Part shown: positions 6,562-8,131 of the stretch, piece by piece
How positions within the stretch are numbered: the first letter of the stretch is position 1
How the letters are laid out: each line of letters opens with the position of its first letter
Source of the DNA: Acidimicrobiales bacterium
GTDB taxonomy: Bacteria; Actinomycetota; Acidimicrobiia; Acidimicrobiales; RAAP-2
Length of the DNA: 8,131 nt
Assembly: GCA_030044045.1 (NCBI GenBank)
Contig: JASHWO010000139.1
Coordinates: forward strand, 1-8,131
Direction of reading: 5' to 3'
The notes under the pieces: generated by a model
The model's database searches: none
Seen by the model: only the letters and a program-made list of their open reading frames with translations
What the model was told of the DNA's origin: nothing
Position numbers and translations under genes: made by a program

Positions 6562-7146
6562 TCAGGTGGGGCGGGGCTCCTCGCCCTCCTCGGCGTAGAC
6601 CCGGGCGGCGTACTCCTCCAGCGCCTGCTCGCAACGGTCCACTGCCTCGATCGCCTCGACCTGCTTGACCGCGCCCATGACGTCCCGCTCCCGGATGCGG
6701 TCCAGCCAGCCCCGGAGCTTCACCAGGTCGACCTCGTTCTCCTCCAGCTCGGCGTAGGTGAAGTGGTCGGCGTCGTACTCCTTGCGGATCTGGTACTGGA
6801 AGTCGGTGCAGCGGTCGACGATCTCCTCGTACTCGTCGTCCCTGGCCGCGTTGAAGGACTCCCGGAGCTGGTCGGCCCCGGCCAGCAGGGCGGCGTCGAA
6901 GAGGTAGGCGGTGCCCCCGAGGTCGCTGATCTCGGCCCGCAGCGCCCGCAGCGCCCGCTCGGCGGCGGGTGAGGCCGGGAGGGCGGCGGCCGAGCTCTGG
7001 ATGTAGATGGCGCCCAGGCCCTTCAGCTTCCGCCACACCCCGGCCCGGAGCCGGGTCGGCTCGCTGGGGACGCGGTAGACGAGGAGCAGCCAGCGGAGCG
7101 GGCGGGGCTCCGTTGTGGGCTCGTCGGGCACGATGGCCGGGGTCAC
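6562..7146 (-). CDS. ChrB N-terminal domain protein (stand-alone)
   Basis: A 194-residue soluble protein whose residues 17-56 (RPLRWLLLVYRVPSEPTRLR, then WRKLKGLGAIYIQSSAAALP) match the start of the ChrB N-terminal domain (PF20229-type) of chromate-resistance regulators. Full ChrB proteins run to roughly 300 residues with a second C-terminal domain that is absent here. The rest is helical and highly charged (for example DDEYEEIVDRC and KEYDADHFTYAELEENEVDL), ending in an acidic tail. No chrA transporter gene is visible nearby. The GTG start at 7146 has no Shine-Dalgarno; CATAGT lies six bases before it and would suit a leaderless transcript. A later in-frame GTG at 7131 is less likely but possible. 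The role may be DNA binding or nucleotide sensing as proposed for ChrB; this is inference. Confidence 0.75.
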   Translation of the reverse strand: MTPAIVPDEPTTEPRPLRWLLLVYRVPSEPTRLRAGVWRKLKGLGAIYIQSSAAALPASPAAERALRALRAEISDLGGTAYLFDAALLAGADQLRESFNAARDDEYEEIVDRCTDFQYQIRKEYDADHFTYAELEENEVDLVKLRGWLDRIRERDVMGAVKQVEAIEAVDRCEQALEEYAARVYAEEGEEPRPT

Positions 7147-7251
7147 GCTGCCACTATGCCCGAGCCAGCACCGGGCTCACCGCATCTGGCCGGTGACCGG
7201 GCTGTCGCCTCCCGGGGCGGGCGGGGTGGCTGGGTCTCGCCGGCGCCCGGG
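7147..7251 (-). other. Intergenic segment with a possible leaderless promoter
   Basis: The 105-bp gap between the oxidoreductase and ChrB-domain genes contains a short dyad CCGGTGACCGG (7190-7200) and, on the minus strand, CATAGT (7158-7153) six bases before the downstream GTG, compatible with a -10 element. The -35 position (GGTGAG) is a poor match. No clear terminator or RNA gene is seen. Confidence 0.3.
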
Positions 7252-8115
7252 TCAGCGCGTCCCCGCAGCGCCGCCGGCCGCCGGCAGGTACCGGGCCAGG
7301 TCGTCCAGGCCGCGGCGCATGTCGTCGGCCGGCCCCGACGGCAGGCGGAGCACCACCTCCTCCACGCCGAGGGTGGCGAAGTGGTCGAGCTTGCCCGGGG
7401 TGGGCACCGTCCCGAACGGCACCACGGTGACGCTGGCCGGGTCCCGGCCGGCCGCGGCCACCCGCTGGCGGAGCTCGGGTAGCGCCGTGGCTAGGCCAGC
7501 CCCGCCGATGGGCAGCCACCCGTCGCCGTAGTCGGCCACGGCGGTGAAGACCGCCCCGGTGGGCCCGCCCCCCACCAGCGTGCGCACGCGGGGCTGCTGC
7601 ACCGGCTTGGGCCACGACCAGCAGGGCTGGAGGTGCACGTGCTCGCCGTGGAAGGCCGCCTGCTCTTGTGACCAGAGGGCCTGCATGCACCGCACGTGCT
7701 CGCCGACCACGGCGGCCCGCCGCCCGAAGTCCACCCCGTGGTCCTCGGCCTCGGCCTGGTTCCAGCCGAAGCCCACGCCGAGCACCACCCGCCCGCCCGA
7801 GAGGTGGTCGAGCGTGGCCACCTGCTTGGCCAGCACGATGGGGTCGTGCTGGGCGGCCAGTAGCACCCCGGTGCCGAGGGCGATGCGGCTGGTGGCCTCG
7901 GCGGCCATGGCCAGGGCCACCAGCGGGTCCAGCCCCCGCCGGTAGTGCTCCGGGTCCACCCCCTCCACCGTGGCCGGGGGCGTCGCCGCCCGCACCGGGA
8001 GGTGGGTGTGCTCGGGGAGGAAGAGCGAGTCGAAGCCCCGGTCCTCGACCTCCCGGGCCAGCGCACCGGGCGCCATCGACCGGTCGGTCAGGAAGGCGGT
8101 CACCCCCAGGCGCAC
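7252..8115 (-). CDS. LLM-class F420-dependent oxidoreductase (Rv2161c-like, TIGR03619 type)
   Basis: A 287-residue luciferase-like TIM-barrel oxidoreductase, expected to use coenzyme F420 (FMN use cannot be excluded). Family landmarks are the N-terminal strand with FLTDRSMAP (8-16), AREVEDRGFDSLFLPEHTHLP (20-40), the ALGTGVLLAAQHDPIVLAKQ block (79-98) and GGRVVLGVGFGWNQAEAEDHG (107-127), in the order and spacing of the Rv2161c subgroup. GVEEVVLRLPSG near the C-terminus is the last barrel strand. Length is normal. The GTG start at 8115 follows a GGGGGGTGAG tract and no in-frame ATG precedes it. Substrate is unknown, as for most members. It is separated from the next gene by 105 bp, so co-transcription is uncertain. 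Confidence 0.9.
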   Translation of the reverse strand: MRLGVTAFLTDRSMAPGALAREVEDRGFDSLFLPEHTHLPVRAATPPATVEGVDPEHYRRGLDPLVALAMAAEATSRIALGTGVLLAAQHDPIVLAKQVATLDHLSGGRVVLGVGFGWNQAEAEDHGVDFGRRAAVVGEHVRCMQALWSQEQAAFHGEHVHLQPCWSWPKPVQQPRVRTLVGGGPTGAVFTAVADYGDGWLPIGGAGLATALPELRQRVAAAGRDPASVTVVPFGTVPTPGKLDHFATLGVEEVVLRLPSGPADDMRRGLDDLARYLPAAGGAAGTR

Positions 8116-8131
8116 CGGCTCACCCCCCGCC

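Overview
The window comes from a very GC-rich genome. All nine recognisable genes lie on the minus strand and all nine appear to start with GTG. The base composition, the presence of a coenzyme F420-type luciferase-like oxidoreductase, a CsoR repressor with the Mycobacterium tuberculosis ligand spacing, and a ChrB-type N-terminal domain together point to an actinobacterium. An Acidimicrobiia-like lineage is possible, but that is inference.

In the direction of transcription (high to low coordinates) the layout is as follows. (1) An F420-type LLM oxidoreductase (8115-7252). (2) A protein made only of a ChrB N-terminal domain (7146-6562). (3) A regulatory intergenic region (6372-6561) with an 11-bp direct-repeat array and a CTAAC/GTTAG dyad. 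(4) A binding-protein-dependent ABC importer of the Fe3+/2-aminoethylphosphonate architecture: secreted solute-binding protein (6371-5286), two-domain fused permease (5214-3379) and ATPase (3386-2094). (5) A COG4280-like membrane protein with two ExxE motifs (1994-1158), translationally coupled to a two-helix mini-protein (1161-943). (6) A 205-bp gap with a GGTGGC hexanucleotide repeat and a CsoR-type operator. (7) csoR (737-453), overlapping a DUF318/ArsP-type permease (456 to beyond the left edge).

The importer reads as one transcription unit: the binding protein is captured outside the membrane, the fused permease forms the channel, and the ATPase powers it. The repeat array in front resembles the 11-bp-spaced boxes bound by OmpR/PhoB-family response regulators (PhoP, RegX3), so phosphate or phosphonate control is a live alternative to the iron annotation that homology would give. 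The csoR-permease pair reads as a self-regulated metal-efflux or detoxification unit. Metal handling is a plausible common theme from 1 to 1994, but no substrate can be proven from sequence alone.

The most interesting items are the regulatory array, a perfect 17-bp inverted repeat at the 5' end of the permease gene, the ACA threonine codons confined to the binding-protein gene, and the FTR1-like double ExxE protein with its mini-partner. I found no mobile element, CRISPR array, tRNA or rRNA. Long plus-strand open frames are shadows caused by high GC.
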